The notes below the pieces were generated by a model, which did no database searches, was not told where the DNA came from, and worked only from the letters and a program-made list of their open reading frames with translations. 64,000 nt of DNA from Nocardioides szechwanensis (lineage in GTDB: Bacteria; Actinomycetota; Actinomycetes; Propionibacteriales; Nocardioidaceae): assembly GCF_900103935.1 (NCBI RefSeq), contig NZ_FNIC01000004.1:186001-250000 (forward strand). The letters are read 5' to 3'. The position numbers and the translations under genes were made by a program. Positions 19,868-28,756 of this stretch are shown piece after piece (positions within the stretch are counted from its first letter, which is position 1; each line of letters starts with the position of its first letter).

Positions 19868-21459
19868 GCAACCGCGAGGCGATGCTCGAGAAGCTCGCCG
19901 ACCTGGACATCGAGCACGCCAAGGCGGTCGCCGGAGGCGGCGAGAAGTCGGTCGCGCGCCACCACGGCCGCGGCAAGCTGATGCCGCGCGAGCGGATCGA
20001 GCTGCTCGTCGACGAGGGCTCGGCGTTCCTCGAGCTCAGCCCGCTAGCGGGGTGGGGCTCCGACTTCACCGTCGGCGCGAGCGTCGTCACCGGCATCGGG
20101 GTGGTCGAGGGCGTCGAGTGCATGATCACCGCCAACGACCCGTCGGTGAAGGGCGGCGCCTCCAACCCGTGGACGGTGAAGAAGATCTTCCGCGCCTCCC
20201 AGATCGCCGAGGAGAACGGCCTGCCGTCGATCTCGCTGGTCGAGTCGGGTGGTGCCGACCTGCCGACGCAGAAGGAGATCTTCATCCCCGGCGGCAAGCT
20301 GTTTCGCGACATCACCCGCGCCAGCGCCCGCAAGGAGCCCACCATCGCGCTGGTCTTCGGCAACTCGACCGCCGGCGGCGCCTACGTGCCGGGCATGAGC
20401 GACTACACGGTCATGGTCCGTGAGCAGGCCAAGGTGTTCCTCGGCGGCCCGCCCCTGGTCAAGATGGCCACCGGTGAGGAGTCGGACGACGAGTCGCTCG
20501 GCGGCGCCGAGATGCACGCGCGCACCTCCGGCCTGGCCGACTACCTCGCCGAGGACGAGCTCGACGCCATCCGCATCGGCCGCCGGATCGTCGCGCGCCT
20601 CAACTGGCGCAAGGCGACCTCTGCCCCGACTGCCTCGTTCGCCGAGCCGGACGCCGACCCCGACGAGCTGCTCGACCTGATCCCCAGCGACCTCAAGGAG
20701 CCGTTCGACCCGCGCGAGGTCATCGCGCGGCTGGTCGATGGTGTGGGGGGCGACGGGGTCAGCGAGACCAACGGCCCTGAAGGTAGAGCGTTCGACGAGT
20801 TCAAGCCTCTTTATGGTCCTTCGCTGGTCACCGGCTGGGCCCGTCTCCACGGCCGGCCGATCGGCATCCTCGCCAACGCGCAGGGCGTGCTGTTCAGCGA
20901 GGAGGCGCAGAAGGCGACGCAGTTCGTCCAGCTCGCCAACCAGACCGACACACCTCTGCTCTTCCTGCACAACACCACCGGCTACATGGTCGGCAAGGAC
21001 TACGAGCAGGGCGGCATCATCAAGCACGGCGCGATGATGATCAACGCCATCAGCAACTCCACGGTCCCGCACCTCACGGTCATCATGGGGGCGTCGTACG
21101 GCGCCGGGAACTACGGCATGAACGGCCGCGCCTTCGACCCGCGTTTCCTCTTCACCTGGCCCTCCGCCAAGTCCGCCGTGATGGGTCCGGCGCAGCTCGC
21201 CGGCGTGCTCGAGATCGTGGCGCAGCAGTCCGCGGAGTCCAAGGGCCAGGAGTTCGACGCCGAGGGTTTCAAGGGCGTCAAGGAGATCGTCGAGGCCCAG
21301 ATCGAGGAGCAGTCCCTGCCCTACTTCCTGTCCGGGATGCTCTACGACGACGGCGTCATCGACCCGCGCGACACCCGCACCGTCCTCGGCATCTGCCTGT
21401 CCGTGATCGAGACCAAGCCCTATGCGGGCACCGACCGATTCGGGGTGTTCCGCCCGTGA
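19864..21459 (+). CDS. Acyl-CoA carboxylase beta (carboxyltransferase) subunit
   Basis: A 531-residue carboxyltransferase of the MccB/AtuC/AccD group with both crotonase-like halves: VESGGADLPTQKEIF, NSTAGGAYVPGMSDYT, then LFLHNTTGYMVGKDYE and MGASYGAGNYGMNGRAF. The family includes methylcrotonyl-CoA and geranyl-CoA carboxylases, which carboxylate a methyl-branched enoyl-CoA. ATG at 19864 overlaps the preceding stop. The presence of AtuA supports geranyl- or methylcrotonyl-type chemistry, but the two cannot be separated from the sequence alone. Confidence 0.9.
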   Translation: MSNREAMLEKLADLDIEHAKAVAGGGEKSVARHHGRGKLMPRERIELLVDEGSAFLELSPLAGWGSDFTVGASVVTGIGVVEGVECMITANDPSVKGGASNPWTVKKIFRASQIAEENGLPSISLVESGGADLPTQKEIFIPGGKLFRDITRASARKEPTIALVFGNSTAGGAYVPGMSDYTVMVREQAKVFLGGPPLVKMATGEESDDESLGGAEMHARTSGLADYLAEDELDAIRIGRRIVARLNWRKATSAPTASFAEPDADPDELLDLIPSDLKEPFDPREVIARLVDGVGGDGVSETNGPEGRAFDEFKPLYGPSLVTGWARLHGRPIGILANAQGVLFSEEAQKATQFVQLANQTDTPLLFLHNTTGYMVGKDYEQGGIIKHGAMMINAISNSTVPHLTVIMGASYGAGNYGMNGRAFDPRFLFTWPSAKSAVMGPAQLAGVLEIVAQQSAESKGQEFDAEGFKGVKEIVEAQIEEQSLPYFLSGMLYDDGVIDPRDTRTVLGICLSVIETKPYAGTDRFGVFRP

Positions 21460-21485
21460 TCAAGCGAGCAGCGGAGAGGCAAGAA

Positions 21486-23450
21486 ATGATCAGCCGCATC
21501 CTCGTCGCCAACCGTGCCGAGATCGCCAGCCGGGTGTTCCGCACCTGCCGGACGCTCGGCATCGAGACCGTCGCCGTGCACTCCGACGCGGACGCCGACC
21601 TGCCCTACGTGCGCGAGGCCGACCACGCCGTACGGCTGCCCGGCACAGCGCCCGCCGACACCTACCTGCGCGCCGACCTGATCCTCGACGCGGCCAGGCG
21701 CGCGGGAGCCGACGCGATCCACCCCGGCTACGGCTTCCTGTCGGAGAACGCCGAGTTCGCACGGGCGGTCGAGGCCGCCGGTCTGACCTGGATCGGCCCG
21801 GCGCCCTCCTCGATCGAGCAGATGGGCTCCAAGATCGAGTCCAAGAAGCTGATGGAGGCCGCCGGCGTCCCGGTGCTGACCAACATCGACGTCGCGAGTG
21901 CCACTGACGCCGACTTGCCGCTGATCGTCAAGGCATCGGCCGGCGGAGGGGGCCGCGGCATGCGCATCGTCCGCACCCTCGCCGACCTGCCCGGCGAGGT
22001 CGACAAGGCCCGGGCGGAGGCGGAGTCGGCGTTCGGTGACGGCACCGTCTTCGTCGAGCCCTACGTCGAGCACGGGCGTCACGTCGAGGTGCAGGTGCTC
22101 GGCCACCGTGACGGGGTCGAGGTCTTCGGCGAGCGCGACTGCTCCATCCAGCGCCGTCACCAGAAGGTCGTGGAGGAGGCGCCCGCACCCCTGCTCCTGG
22201 AGCTGACTCGTCGGGCGCTACATGACGCTGCACGGGCCGCGGCCGCCGCCATCGACTACCGCGGAGCGGGCACCGTCGAGTTCCTCTACGACGCGGAGCG
22301 GGACCGGTTCTTCTTCCTGGAGATGAACACCCGGCTCCAGGTCGAGCATCCCGTGACCGAGGAGGTCTTCGGTGTCGACCTGGTCGCTCTCCAGATCGCC
22401 GTGGCCGAGGGGAGGGTCCCGGAGAGCGCCGGCGACCCTCGCGGCCACGCCATCGAGGTCCGGCTGTACGCCGAGGACCCTGGTGCCGACTACCAGCCGC
22501 AGAGCGGTCGCCTCACGACGTTCGAGATCCCCCGAGAACCCGGTGTCCGCATCGAGTCGGGCTTCGTCACCGGCTCCGAGGTCTCCACCCACTACGACGC
22601 GATGCTGGCCAAGGTGATCGTCCACGCGGCGACCCGGGAGGAGGCCGCGCGCCGGCTCCGCGGCGTCCTTCGACGCAGCCGGCTGCACGGGCTGGTGACC
22701 AACCGTGACCTGCTCGTCGAGGTGCTCGGCTACCGAGAGTTCCTCTCCGGTGAGGTGAGCACCGCCTTCCTGAGCGAGGCCGAGCTGGGCTCGCTGGAGG
22801 GCTCGTCAGTGCCGGGCACGGCCGCCCAGCAGGCGGTGAGCCTCTTCGCCTCCGCGATGGCGTGGGTCGAGCAGGCGGTCGCAAGCCGCAGCGTCCAGCG
22901 GGCCATCCCCGCAGGATGGCGCAACGTCCACTCTGCCCCGCAGGTCATCACGTTCGACCTGGCCGGCACCGAGTTGCGGGTGGGGTGGCGCCAGACCGGC
23001 GCGAGCATCGAGCTGGTCGACCTCTATGACGAGGTGCACGGCGTACGCCAGGTGTCGGTGGAGGCTGCCCCCCTCGGGTGGCGTGTGGTCGTCGACCACG
23101 AGGGCGTGAGCACGACGCATGAGGTGCGCATCGTGGGCCAACGGGTCGACGTCGACTCGCCCTGGGGCCACCTCGCGCTGACCTCCGTCCCCCGGTTCGT
23201 CGACCCCGCTGACCAGGTCGCCAGCGGCTCGCTGCTGGCACCGATGCCCGGGACCGTCGTCCGGGTCGCCGTCGAGGCGGGCGCGCAGGTCGCGGCCGGA
23301 GACCCGGTCCTCGTCCTCGAGGCCATGAAGATGCAGCACACCGTGAGCGCGCCGCACGCCGGCACGGTCACCCAGGTCAATGTCCACCCCGGGACACAGG
23401 TCGCCGCCGGCGAGGTACTCGCCGTCGTCGAGACAGGAGAAGACGCATGA
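21486..23450 (+). CDS. Acyl-CoA carboxylase alpha subunit (biotin carboxylase-BCCP)
   Basis: A 654-residue biotin-dependent subunit. The N-terminal biotin carboxylase domain starts ILVANRAEIASRVFRTC, with the ATP-grasp glycine loop KASAGGGGRGMRIV and the FLEMNTRLQVEHPVTE motif. The C-terminal BCCP has the biotinylated Lys615 in EAMKMQHTV. ATG at 21486 is chosen because GGAGAGG at 21473-21479 is a well-placed ribosome site; a GTG at 21456 overlapping the previous stop is the alternative. It partners the beta subunit immediately upstream. Confidence 0.93.
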   Translation: MISRILVANRAEIASRVFRTCRTLGIETVAVHSDADADLPYVREADHAVRLPGTAPADTYLRADLILDAARRAGADAIHPGYGFLSENAEFARAVEAAGLTWIGPAPSSIEQMGSKIESKKLMEAAGVPVLTNIDVASATDADLPLIVKASAGGGGRGMRIVRTLADLPGEVDKARAEAESAFGDGTVFVEPYVEHGRHVEVQVLGHRDGVEVFGERDCSIQRRHQKVVEEAPAPLLLELTRRALHDAARAAAAAIDYRGAGTVEFLYDAERDRFFFLEMNTRLQVEHPVTEEVFGVDLVALQIAVAEGRVPESAGDPRGHAIEVRLYAEDPGADYQPQSGRLTTFEIPREPGVRIESGFVTGSEVSTHYDAMLAKVIVHAATREEAARRLRGVLRRSRLHGLVTNRDLLVEVLGYREFLSGEVSTAFLSEAELGSLEGSSVPGTAAQQAVSLFASAMAWVEQAVASRSVQRAIPAGWRNVHSAPQVITFDLAGTELRVGWRQTGASIELVDLYDEVHGVRQVSVEAAPLGWRVVVDHEGVSTTHEVRIVGQRVDVDSPWGHLALTSVPRFVDPADQVASGSLLAPMPGTVVRVAVEAGAQVAAGDPVLVLEAMKMQHTVSAPHAGTVTQVNVHPGTQVAAGEVLAVVETGEDA

Positions 23451-24637
23451 GCACGTTCGACGGACCCCCCTTCGAGGAGTCGGCAGAGCGCCAGGAGCTG
23501 CGCAAGCAGGTGGCGAAGCTCGCGAGCAAGTACGGCCGTGAGTACTTCACCGCCCAGGCGCGCAGCGGGGGCAAGACCACCGACCTGTGGCTGGAGATCG
23601 GCAAGAACGGCTACCTCGGCATCAACATCCCCGAGGAGTACGGCGGCGGTGGCGGCGGTATCGGTGACATCGCGGCCGTGTGCGAGGAGCTGTCGGCCCA
23701 GGGCTGCCCGCTGCTCATGATGGTCGTGAGCCCGGCGATCTGCGGCACCGTGATCAGCCGCTACGGCACCGAGGAGCAGAAGCAGCGCTGGCTGCCCGGA
23801 ATCGCCGACGGCACCAGCACGATGGCCTTCGCGATCACGGAGCCCGACGCGGGCACCAACTCCCACAACATCACCACGACGGCGCGCCGCGACGGCGACG
23901 AGTGGGTGCTCACCGGACGCAAGATCTACATCTCCGGGGTCGACGAGGCCGACAACGTGCTGGTCGTCGCGCGCACCGAGCAGCTCACATCTGATGGGCA
24001 GAAGACCGGCAAGCTCAAGCCCTGCCTGTTCGTGCTGCCGACCGACTCCGAGGGCCTCGAGTACAAGGCGATCCCGATGGAGATCGTCAGCCCCGAGCTT
24101 CAGTTCCAGGTCTTCATCGACGACGTGCGGCTGCCCGCCGACGCGCTCGTCGGCGACGAGGACGGCGGTCTCGTGCAGCTGTTCGCGGGCCTCAACCCCG
24201 AGCGGATCATGGCGGCGGCGTTCTCCAACGGCCTCGCCCGCTACGCCCTCGACAAGGCGGTGGCCTACGCCAAGGAGCGGGTGGTCTTCAAGGACCCGAT
24301 CGGCGCCCACCAGGCGATCGCCCACCCGTTGGCCAAGGTGCACATCGAGATCGAGCTGGCCCGGCTGATGAACCAGAAGGCTGCTGCCCTCTACGACGCC
24401 GGCGACGACATGGGCGCCGGCGAGGCAGCCAACATGGCCAAGTACGCCGCCGCGGAGGCGGCGTGCGCGTCCGCCGACGCCGCGGTGCACACCCATGGCG
24501 GCAACGGGATCACCCAGGAGTACGGCATGGCCGGGCTCCTCGTGGCGACCCGCGCCGGCCGGATCGCGCCGGTCAGCCGGGAGATGATTCTCAACTTCGT
24601 CTCCATGCACTCGTTGGGTCTGCCAAAGTCCTACTGA
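23447..24637 (+). CDS. Acyl-CoA dehydrogenase
   Basis: A 396-residue ACAD, second in the operon. Typical segments are EEYGGGGGGIGDIAAV, FAITEPDAGTNSHNI, RKIYISGVDEADNVLVV and HTHGGNGITQEYGMAGLL. It lacks the APEITNGS-type end of medium-chain enzymes and differs clearly from the ACAD at 18689, so the two probably handle different steps or chain lengths. It overlaps the carboxylase alpha gene by ATGA and the following AhpD-like gene by one base. Confidence 0.9.
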   Translation: MSTFDGPPFEESAERQELRKQVAKLASKYGREYFTAQARSGGKTTDLWLEIGKNGYLGINIPEEYGGGGGGIGDIAAVCEELSAQGCPLLMMVVSPAICGTVISRYGTEEQKQRWLPGIADGTSTMAFAITEPDAGTNSHNITTTARRDGDEWVLTGRKIYISGVDEADNVLVVARTEQLTSDGQKTGKLKPCLFVLPTDSEGLEYKAIPMEIVSPELQFQVFIDDVRLPADALVGDEDGGLVQLFAGLNPERIMAAAFSNGLARYALDKAVAYAKERVVFKDPIGAHQAIAHPLAKVHIEIELARLMNQKAAALYDAGDDMGAGEAANMAKYAAAEAACASADAAVHTHGGNGITQEYGMAGLLVATRAGRIAPVSREMILNFVSMHSLGLPKSY

Positions 24638-25506
24638 TGGACGCGGACTGGACCAGGGGGGGCGCTGAGGCGCTGTCCCTGCACGCGCCGGGGGCAGCCG
24701 CGGCGCTGTCGGAGCTGGTCCGGTCCCGTCCCCAGGACCTCGACGAGGGTGCGCTCTCGGCGATCCGGGCCGCCACCGCCGGGGCGCTGGGGCTCACGGC
24801 ACTGGCCGGGACCCGGCGTCCCGCGCAGGTGCCGGCGCCCGCTGTCGCCGCCTTCGCCGAGCAGTTCGCCGTGGACGTGTCGATGGTCGACGACGAGCTG
24901 CGGGTGGCGTGGGGCGAGGCGGTCGGGGATGCGATGTTCTCGGCCGCCCAGATGGTCTACGTCGCCGACTTCGTGCCGCGGCTGCGCGCGGTCCTCGACG
25001 CCCTGTTCGGACCGGACGAGTGGTGGGACCCGCCGCTGACGGCGACCGGCGACTCCTGGGGCGTCGTCGAGACCTTCATGCGGGAGGTGGCCCGGCTCGA
25101 CGCGCTCGACCCGGTGCTCACCGAGCTGGTGCGACTGCGTGGGGCCCGGCAGCACGAGTGCCGGGTCTGCAAGTCGCGGCGCAGCCTGGCCGCGATCGAG
25201 GCCGGTGCCCGGGCCGAGACGTTCGAGGCCGTCGACCACTACCGACGCAGCGACCTGTCGGCGTCGTCCCAGGCGGCCCTGGCCCTGACCGACGCGATGA
25301 TCTGGACCCCCTCCCGGCTGCGCGACGCCGACGTCGAGGCCGTGCGGGCGCACCTCACCCCGGCCCAGGCGGTGGAGGTGGCGCTCGACGTCACCCGCAA
25401 CGCCGCCAACAAGATCGCCGTGGCGCTGGCGGCCGACGCCCCCGTCGTCGCGACCGGGGTCGAGCTGTTCGAGACCGACGCCGACGGCAACCTCGTCTTC
25501 CCCTGA
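24637..25506 (+). CDS. AhpD/carboxymuconolactone decarboxylase-like protein
   Basis: A 289-residue, mostly helical protein. The AhpD-like active-site motif is HECRVCKSRRS with Cys175 and Cys178 and His172, in the usual setting LRGARQHECRVC...AIEAG. In this family the CxxC acts in peroxidase, disulfide or decarboxylase chemistry. It is the last gene of the TetR/Atu operon, joined to the ACAD by TGATG. It may cope with peroxide formed by flavin enzymes, which is inference; no specific substrate can be named. Confidence 0.78.
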   Translation: MDADWTRGGAEALSLHAPGAAAALSELVRSRPQDLDEGALSAIRAATAGALGLTALAGTRRPAQVPAPAVAAFAEQFAVDVSMVDDELRVAWGEAVGDAMFSAAQMVYVADFVPRLRAVLDALFGPDEWWDPPLTATGDSWGVVETFMREVARLDALDPVLTELVRLRGARQHECRVCKSRRSLAAIEAGARAETFEAVDHYRRSDLSASSQAALALTDAMIWTPSRLRDADVEAVRAHLTPAQAVEVALDVTRNAANKIAVALAADAPVVATGVELFETDADGNLVFP

Positions 25507-25529
25507 CAGGCCGGCAAGGGGAGCGCCGG

Positions 25530-25535
25530 TACCGT
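25530..25535 (+). promoter_or_regulatory. -10 element TACCGT
   Basis: It sits six bases before GTG at 25542 with no ribosome site, so the YihY gene is probably transcribed as a leaderless message. Confidence 0.5.
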
Positions 25536-25541
25536 GAGCGG

Positions 25542-26642
25542 GTGGGTAACGTCGTCGGCATCGCCGATCGAGTGCAGCGCCGGCACCGGGTGCTCGGCGT
25601 ACCGATCGCTGTCCTCTACAAGTTCTTCGACGACCAGGGCAACTACCTCGCCGCGGCGCTGACCTACTACGCCTTCATCGCGATCTTCCCGCTGCTGCTC
25701 CTGGCGTCGTCGATCTTCGGCTTCGTGCTCCAGGGCAACCCCGAGCTCCAGGACGACGTGCTCAACTCCGCCCTCGGCCAGTTCCCGATCATCGGTGAGC
25801 AGCTCGGCCGGCCCGAGGGGCTGCAGGGCTCGACGGCCGCGGTCGTGGTCGGGGCGCTCGCCGCCCTCTACGGGTGCCTGGGTCTGGGGCTCTCCATCCA
25901 GAACGTCATGGCCACGGCGTGGGGGGTCCCGCGCAACAGCCGGCCCAACCCCTTCCTGCTCCGCTTCAAGAGTCTTGCCCTGCTGGCACTCGCCGCCGTC
26001 GCCGTGCTCGGGCTCTCGATCCTGGGGGCGGCCGGAAGCAACACCGCGGTCATCGGCGACAACATCCACGGCCTCTTCCGATGGGCGATCGTGCTCGCGA
26101 CCGTGGTCGTGGTCGGCCTGGTGCTGACCGCGCTCTTCCGGCTCGCGGCCGCCCGCAGCCACCACCTCGGCCGGGCCGCGCCGGGCGCGTTCTTCGTGGC
26201 CGTGCTGTGGCAGGGGCTTCAGCACCTCGGCTCGGTCTACGCCACCAACGTGCTGTCCGGGACCAGCTCGATGAACAAGACGTTCGGGCTGGTCCTCGGG
26301 CTGATGGGCCTGATCTACATCGCGTCAGTGATCGGCGTGCTCGGCGTCGAGGTCAACGTGGTGCTGGCCCGCCGGCTGTGGCCGCGGGCGCTGCTGACCC
26401 CGTTCACCGACGCGGTCGACCTGACCGAGGCCGACCGCCGTGCCTACGCCATGTACGCGCAGATGCAGCGGCACAAGGGTTTCGAGACCGTCACGGTGCG
26501 CTTCGACGGCCGCGACGGCGACACCCACGAGATCGTGCTGGACGGCCACGAGAAGGAGGCCGGCATCCGACCGCGCCGTGGGGCGCGGCTAGTCGAGGAG
26601 CCGGACCCGCAGGGCGGCGAGGGTGTCGGGACCAAGGCCTAG
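25542..26642 (+). CDS. YihY/BrkB-family inner membrane protein
   Basis: A 366-residue integral membrane protein with about six membrane segments. The family opening reads ALTYYAFIAIFPLLLLASS, and the middle has GALAALYGCLGLGLSIQNVMATAWGVP (given in part here). The C-terminus is cytoplasmic and charged. The family was once called ribonuclease BN, which is not supported; its function is unknown. GTG at 25542 fits the -10 at 25530. The last 54 nt overlap the convergent phosphatase gene. Confidence 0.88.
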   Translation: MGNVVGIADRVQRRHRVLGVPIAVLYKFFDDQGNYLAAALTYYAFIAIFPLLLLASSIFGFVLQGNPELQDDVLNSALGQFPIIGEQLGRPEGLQGSTAAVVVGALAALYGCLGLGLSIQNVMATAWGVPRNSRPNPFLLRFKSLALLALAAVAVLGLSILGAAGSNTAVIGDNIHGLFRWAIVLATVVVVGLVLTALFRLAAARSHHLGRAAPGAFFVAVLWQGLQHLGSVYATNVLSGTSSMNKTFGLVLGLMGLIYIASVIGVLGVEVNVVLARRLWPRALLTPFTDAVDLTEADRRAYAMYAQMQRHKGFETVTVRFDGRDGDTHEIVLDGHEKEAGIRPRRGARLVEEPDPQGGEGVGTKA

Positions 26643-27362
26643 GCCCTCGGCGAGGTAGGCATCGATCGAGCCGTACGCCGCGTCCACGGCGCCGTAGGCC
26701 TGCTGCAGGTAGGCGGCGTCGGCCACCATGACCGTCTCGTAGACGTCGACCTTGTCGGGACCGAGGTGCTCGCGCACCATGCCGAGGTACTTCGTCCGGG
26801 TGGCCGACGAGATGGTGTTGGTCGTCAGGTAGTCCTCGAGGATGGTCCCGGGCGCCACCCCGGCCAGGTGCAGCAGGAGCACCGACGCCCAGCCGGTGCG
26901 GTCCTTGCCGGCGGTGCAGTGGAAGAGCTGCGGTCCGGTGCCCGCCGCGATCTCGCGCAGCAGCTCCCCGAAGGCCGCGCGACCGCCCTCCTTCTCGACG
27001 AAGCCGCGGTAGACCTCGCCCATCACCGCGAGCCCCTCCTCGCGCGACTCGAGGGTGGCCACCGCCTCCATGGGGATGCCCTTCACCTCGATGTGACGCC
27101 ACGTCGACCCCGGCACCGGCGCGTCCGGGTGCGCCTCCACCTCGTGGGCGTCGCGCAGGTCGAAGATCGCCGTGATCCCCAGTCTGGACAGGGCATCCGC
27201 GTCCTCGTCGGTCAAGGTGAGCTCGTTGGAGCGGAACAGCACCCCGCGTCGTACGCGTCCTCCGTCGGCAGTCGGGTAGCCCGGTCCGGCCACGTCGCGG
27301 AAGTTGTCGGCCGAGGCCAGGCGGACGAGCTCTTCGCCGAGGTCGGCGTCGTCAGAGGTCAC
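26589..27362 (-). CDS. Protein-tyrosine/lipid phosphatase, PtpB-like
   Basis: A 257-residue phosphatase of the dual-specificity fold. The P-loop is FHCTAGKDRTGWAS with Cys149 and Arg155. The N-terminus NFRDVAGPGYP and the RSNEL...LGITAIFDLR segment are typical of the MptpB-like group, which acts on phosphotyrosine and phosphoinositides. A -10 (TATCCT) lies six bases before GTG 27362, so the start is firm and the long in-frame extension upstream is not used. It is convergent with YihY. Confidence 0.87.
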   Translation of the reverse strand: MTSDDADLGEELVRLASADNFRDVAGPGYPTADGGRVRRGVLFRSNELTLTDEDADALSRLGITAIFDLRDAHEVEAHPDAPVPGSTWRHIEVKGIPMEAVATLESREEGLAVMGEVYRGFVEKEGGRAAFGELLREIAAGTGPQLFHCTAGKDRTGWASVLLLHLAGVAPGTILEDYLTTNTISSATRTKYLGMVREHLGPDKVDVYETVMVADAAYLQQAYGAVDAAYGSIDAYLAEGLGLGPDTLAALRVRLLD

Positions 27363-27368
27363 GCGCGC

Positions 27369-27374
27369 AGGATA
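27369..27374 (-). promoter_or_regulatory. -10 element TATCCT
   Basis: A near-consensus -10 six bases upstream of the phosphatase GTG at 27362, read on the minus strand. It indicates a leaderless message. Confidence 0.55.
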
Positions 27375-27684
27375 CGAGGCCGTCACCACCCTAGGTGCGG
27401 CTAGTCCGGACGGGCCAGCCCGTTCGGGACATGGCGAGGCCTCGTGGCGCGTCCTAAGGTCGTTGGTCGGCGGCACTGGGGAGGGCCGCCATGGGAGGGA
27501 GTCCTGGTGCGGCGCACCCTGGTGCGGCCGCTCGGTCACCCCGACAACCCGGGCTCGCGGCGCGCGAGCACCCGGCGCAGAGCGCTCGTCGCTCGCGCCG
27601 GGCAGGGAGGAGCCGGCTCGGGCCGGCCGTCCTCCGTCTGCCCCCAGGTCATTTCGAGCCATAGCCGCACGGGTCAGGGGCGCT
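27375..27684. other. Intergenic region without a supported gene
   Basis: This GC-rich stretch between the divergent phosphatase and the first small exported protein is open in several frames, but the translations are Arg/Pro/Gly-rich and match no protein style used by neighbouring genes. It contains several short GC-rich inverted repeats (for example around 27550-27600). I see no gene in it. Confidence 0.5.
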
Positions 27685-27690
27685 TAGCGT
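27685..27690 (+). promoter_or_regulatory. -10 element TAGCGT upstream of the small exported protein cluster
   Basis: TAGCGT is followed by a leader of about 40 nt that holds a hairpin and a GAGGGGG ribosome site before ATG 27739. No good -35 is visible 17 nt upstream. Confidence 0.4.
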
Positions 27691-27701
27691 TCCCTGAGTT
27701 C

Positions 27702-27722
27702 GCGGTCCCGGGAGGGGACCGC
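27702..27722 (+). promoter_or_regulatory. 5'-leader hairpin, gene 1 of the triplet
   Basis: GCGGTCCC-GGGAG-GGGACCGC: an 8-bp stem with loop GGGAG, ending 16 nt before ATG 27739. Similar hairpins precede the other two genes of the triplet. Confidence 0.6.
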
Positions 27723-27738
27723 GCAGTGAGGGGGACTC

Positions 27739-28164
27739 ATGCTCAACAAGATGCTCGCGCCCTTGGCCGTGCTGGCCCTGGGGGTCGGACTCGGAACCTG
27801 GCAGGCGCAGGCCAGCCAGGCGCCGGCACCGGCGGCCAGCTCGGCGGCCACGGTCGACATGGGCCCGGCACCGGCCGGGTTCGAGAAGCACGCCGTGCTG
27901 CCGTACGAAGGCTCCTACATGGGCCACGACATGCACTACCGCACCGTCCGGTTCGAGTACGTCGATGGGAAGATCCGCAACTTCCGCGTCAACCACACCA
28001 CGGGCTTCCCGGTGGCCACGGTCAGCGGCCACCAGTTCCACCACACGTGCCACGGCAGCCTCTGCATCCGGGGTCAGTGGACCGACGACGTCACTGTCGA
28101 GGGGACCTGGAACAACACCTCGGGCGGCGAGTCGCACTTCACCGCGGCGCTGTTCGCGCACTGA
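27739..28164 (+). CDS. Small exported protein, first of three tandem paralogs
   Basis: A 141-residue protein with a signal peptide (MLNKMLAPLAVLALGVGLG, cleavage probably after AQA) and an Ala/Pro-rich spacer. The mature domain has HAVLPYEGSYMGHDMHYRTV, one Cys pair (HHTCHGSLC) and WTDDVTVEGTW, ending in a His. It is His-rich and probably a small beta-sheet domain. I do not recognise the family. It is the most diverged of the three copies (VRFEYVDGKIRNFRV against VRFTFRGNQMSHFTV). GAGGGGG precedes ATG 27739. Confidence 0.8.
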   Translation: MLNKMLAPLAVLALGVGLGTWQAQASQAPAPAASSAATVDMGPAPAGFEKHAVLPYEGSYMGHDMHYRTVRFEYVDGKIRNFRVNHTTGFPVATVSGHQFHHTCHGSLCIRGQWTDDVTVEGTWNNTSGGESHFTAALFAH

Positions 28165-28174
28165 CCGATCGCCC

Positions 28175-28194
28175 GCCGGCGTCGTGACGCCGGC
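28175..28194 (+). terminator. Hairpin between paralogs 1 and 2
   Basis: GCCGGCGTC-GT-GACGCCGGC, a 9-bp perfect stem 10 nt after the first stop codon. There is no T-tract, so it may attenuate or stabilise the message rather than end it. Confidence 0.4.
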
Positions 28195-28209
28195 ACCACC
28201 AGCATCGAC

Positions 28210-28230
28210 GCGGCGCCGGGAGGGCGCCGC
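28210..28230 (+). promoter_or_regulatory. 5'-leader hairpin, gene 2 of the triplet
   Basis: GCGGCGCC-GGGAG-GGCGCCGC: an 8-bp stem with the same GGGAG loop as the leader of gene 1, ending 23 nt before ATG 28254. The stem bases differ while the pairing is kept. Confidence 0.6.
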
Positions 28231-28253
28231 GCATCTCAAGGGGGAACAACTTC

Positions 28254-28682
28254 ATGAAGGAAAACACCAGCCGCCTGGCCAACAAGCTCGGCGTGACGGC
28301 CGCCGTCCTGGCGCTCGGCGTCGGTCTCGGCACCTGGCAGGCCCAGGCCAGCCAGGCACCCACCGCCGCGGCGCCGTCGATGGGGGCGCCGGCGAGCAGC
28401 CCGACGCTGCACGCCGTACTGCCGTACGAGGGCCAGTACCTCGGCCACGACATGTACGGCCGCACGGTCCGCTTCACGTTCCGCGGCAACCAGATGAGCC
28501 ACTTCACGGTCAACAGCACATCGTTCGGCGGCGCGCACGTCTCCGGTCACGCGTGGCACGAGACCTGCAGCAACGGCAAGTGCACCAAGGGCATGTGGAC
28601 CGACGACGTGACCGTCGAGGGCCAGTGGCGTGACCAGAACGGCCACATCTCGCACTGGACCGCCCGACTGTTCATGCACTGA
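28254..28682 (+). CDS. Small exported protein, second of three tandem paralogs
   Basis: A 142-residue protein with a slightly longer cytoplasmic start (MKENTSRLANKLG) and the shared signal core LALGVGLGTWQAQASQAP. The mature domain has LPYEGQYLGHDMYGRTVRF, FRGNQMSHFTVNSTSFGGAH, the Cys pair in ETCSNGKC and WTDDVTVEGQW, and it ends in MH. It is nearly identical to the third copy over 216 nt. AAGGGGG at 28238-28244 serves as the ribosome site. No known domain is recognised. Confidence 0.82.
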   Translation: MKENTSRLANKLGVTAAVLALGVGLGTWQAQASQAPTAAAPSMGAPASSPTLHAVLPYEGQYLGHDMYGRTVRFTFRGNQMSHFTVNSTSFGGAHVSGHAWHETCSNGKCTKGMWTDDVTVEGQWRDQNGHISHWTARLFMH

Positions 28683-28694
28683 CAGATCGCCAGG

Positions 28695-28710
28695 GGCCGC
28701 TCGGGCGGCC
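28695..28710 (+). terminator. Hairpin between paralogs 2 and 3
   Basis: GGCCGC-TCGG-GCGGCC lies 12 nt after the stop of the second paralog. It has a 6-bp GC stem and no T-tract. Confidence 0.4.
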
Positions 28711-28756
28711 GACCCGGCACCACCCCGGCACCACACCTCGCACCAACGAACGGCGC

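Noticed and set aside
27363..27662. N-terminal extension of the PtpB-like phosphatase
   Set aside because: The added residues are low-complexity and a near-consensus -10 lies six bases before GTG 27362, the normal start of the fold.
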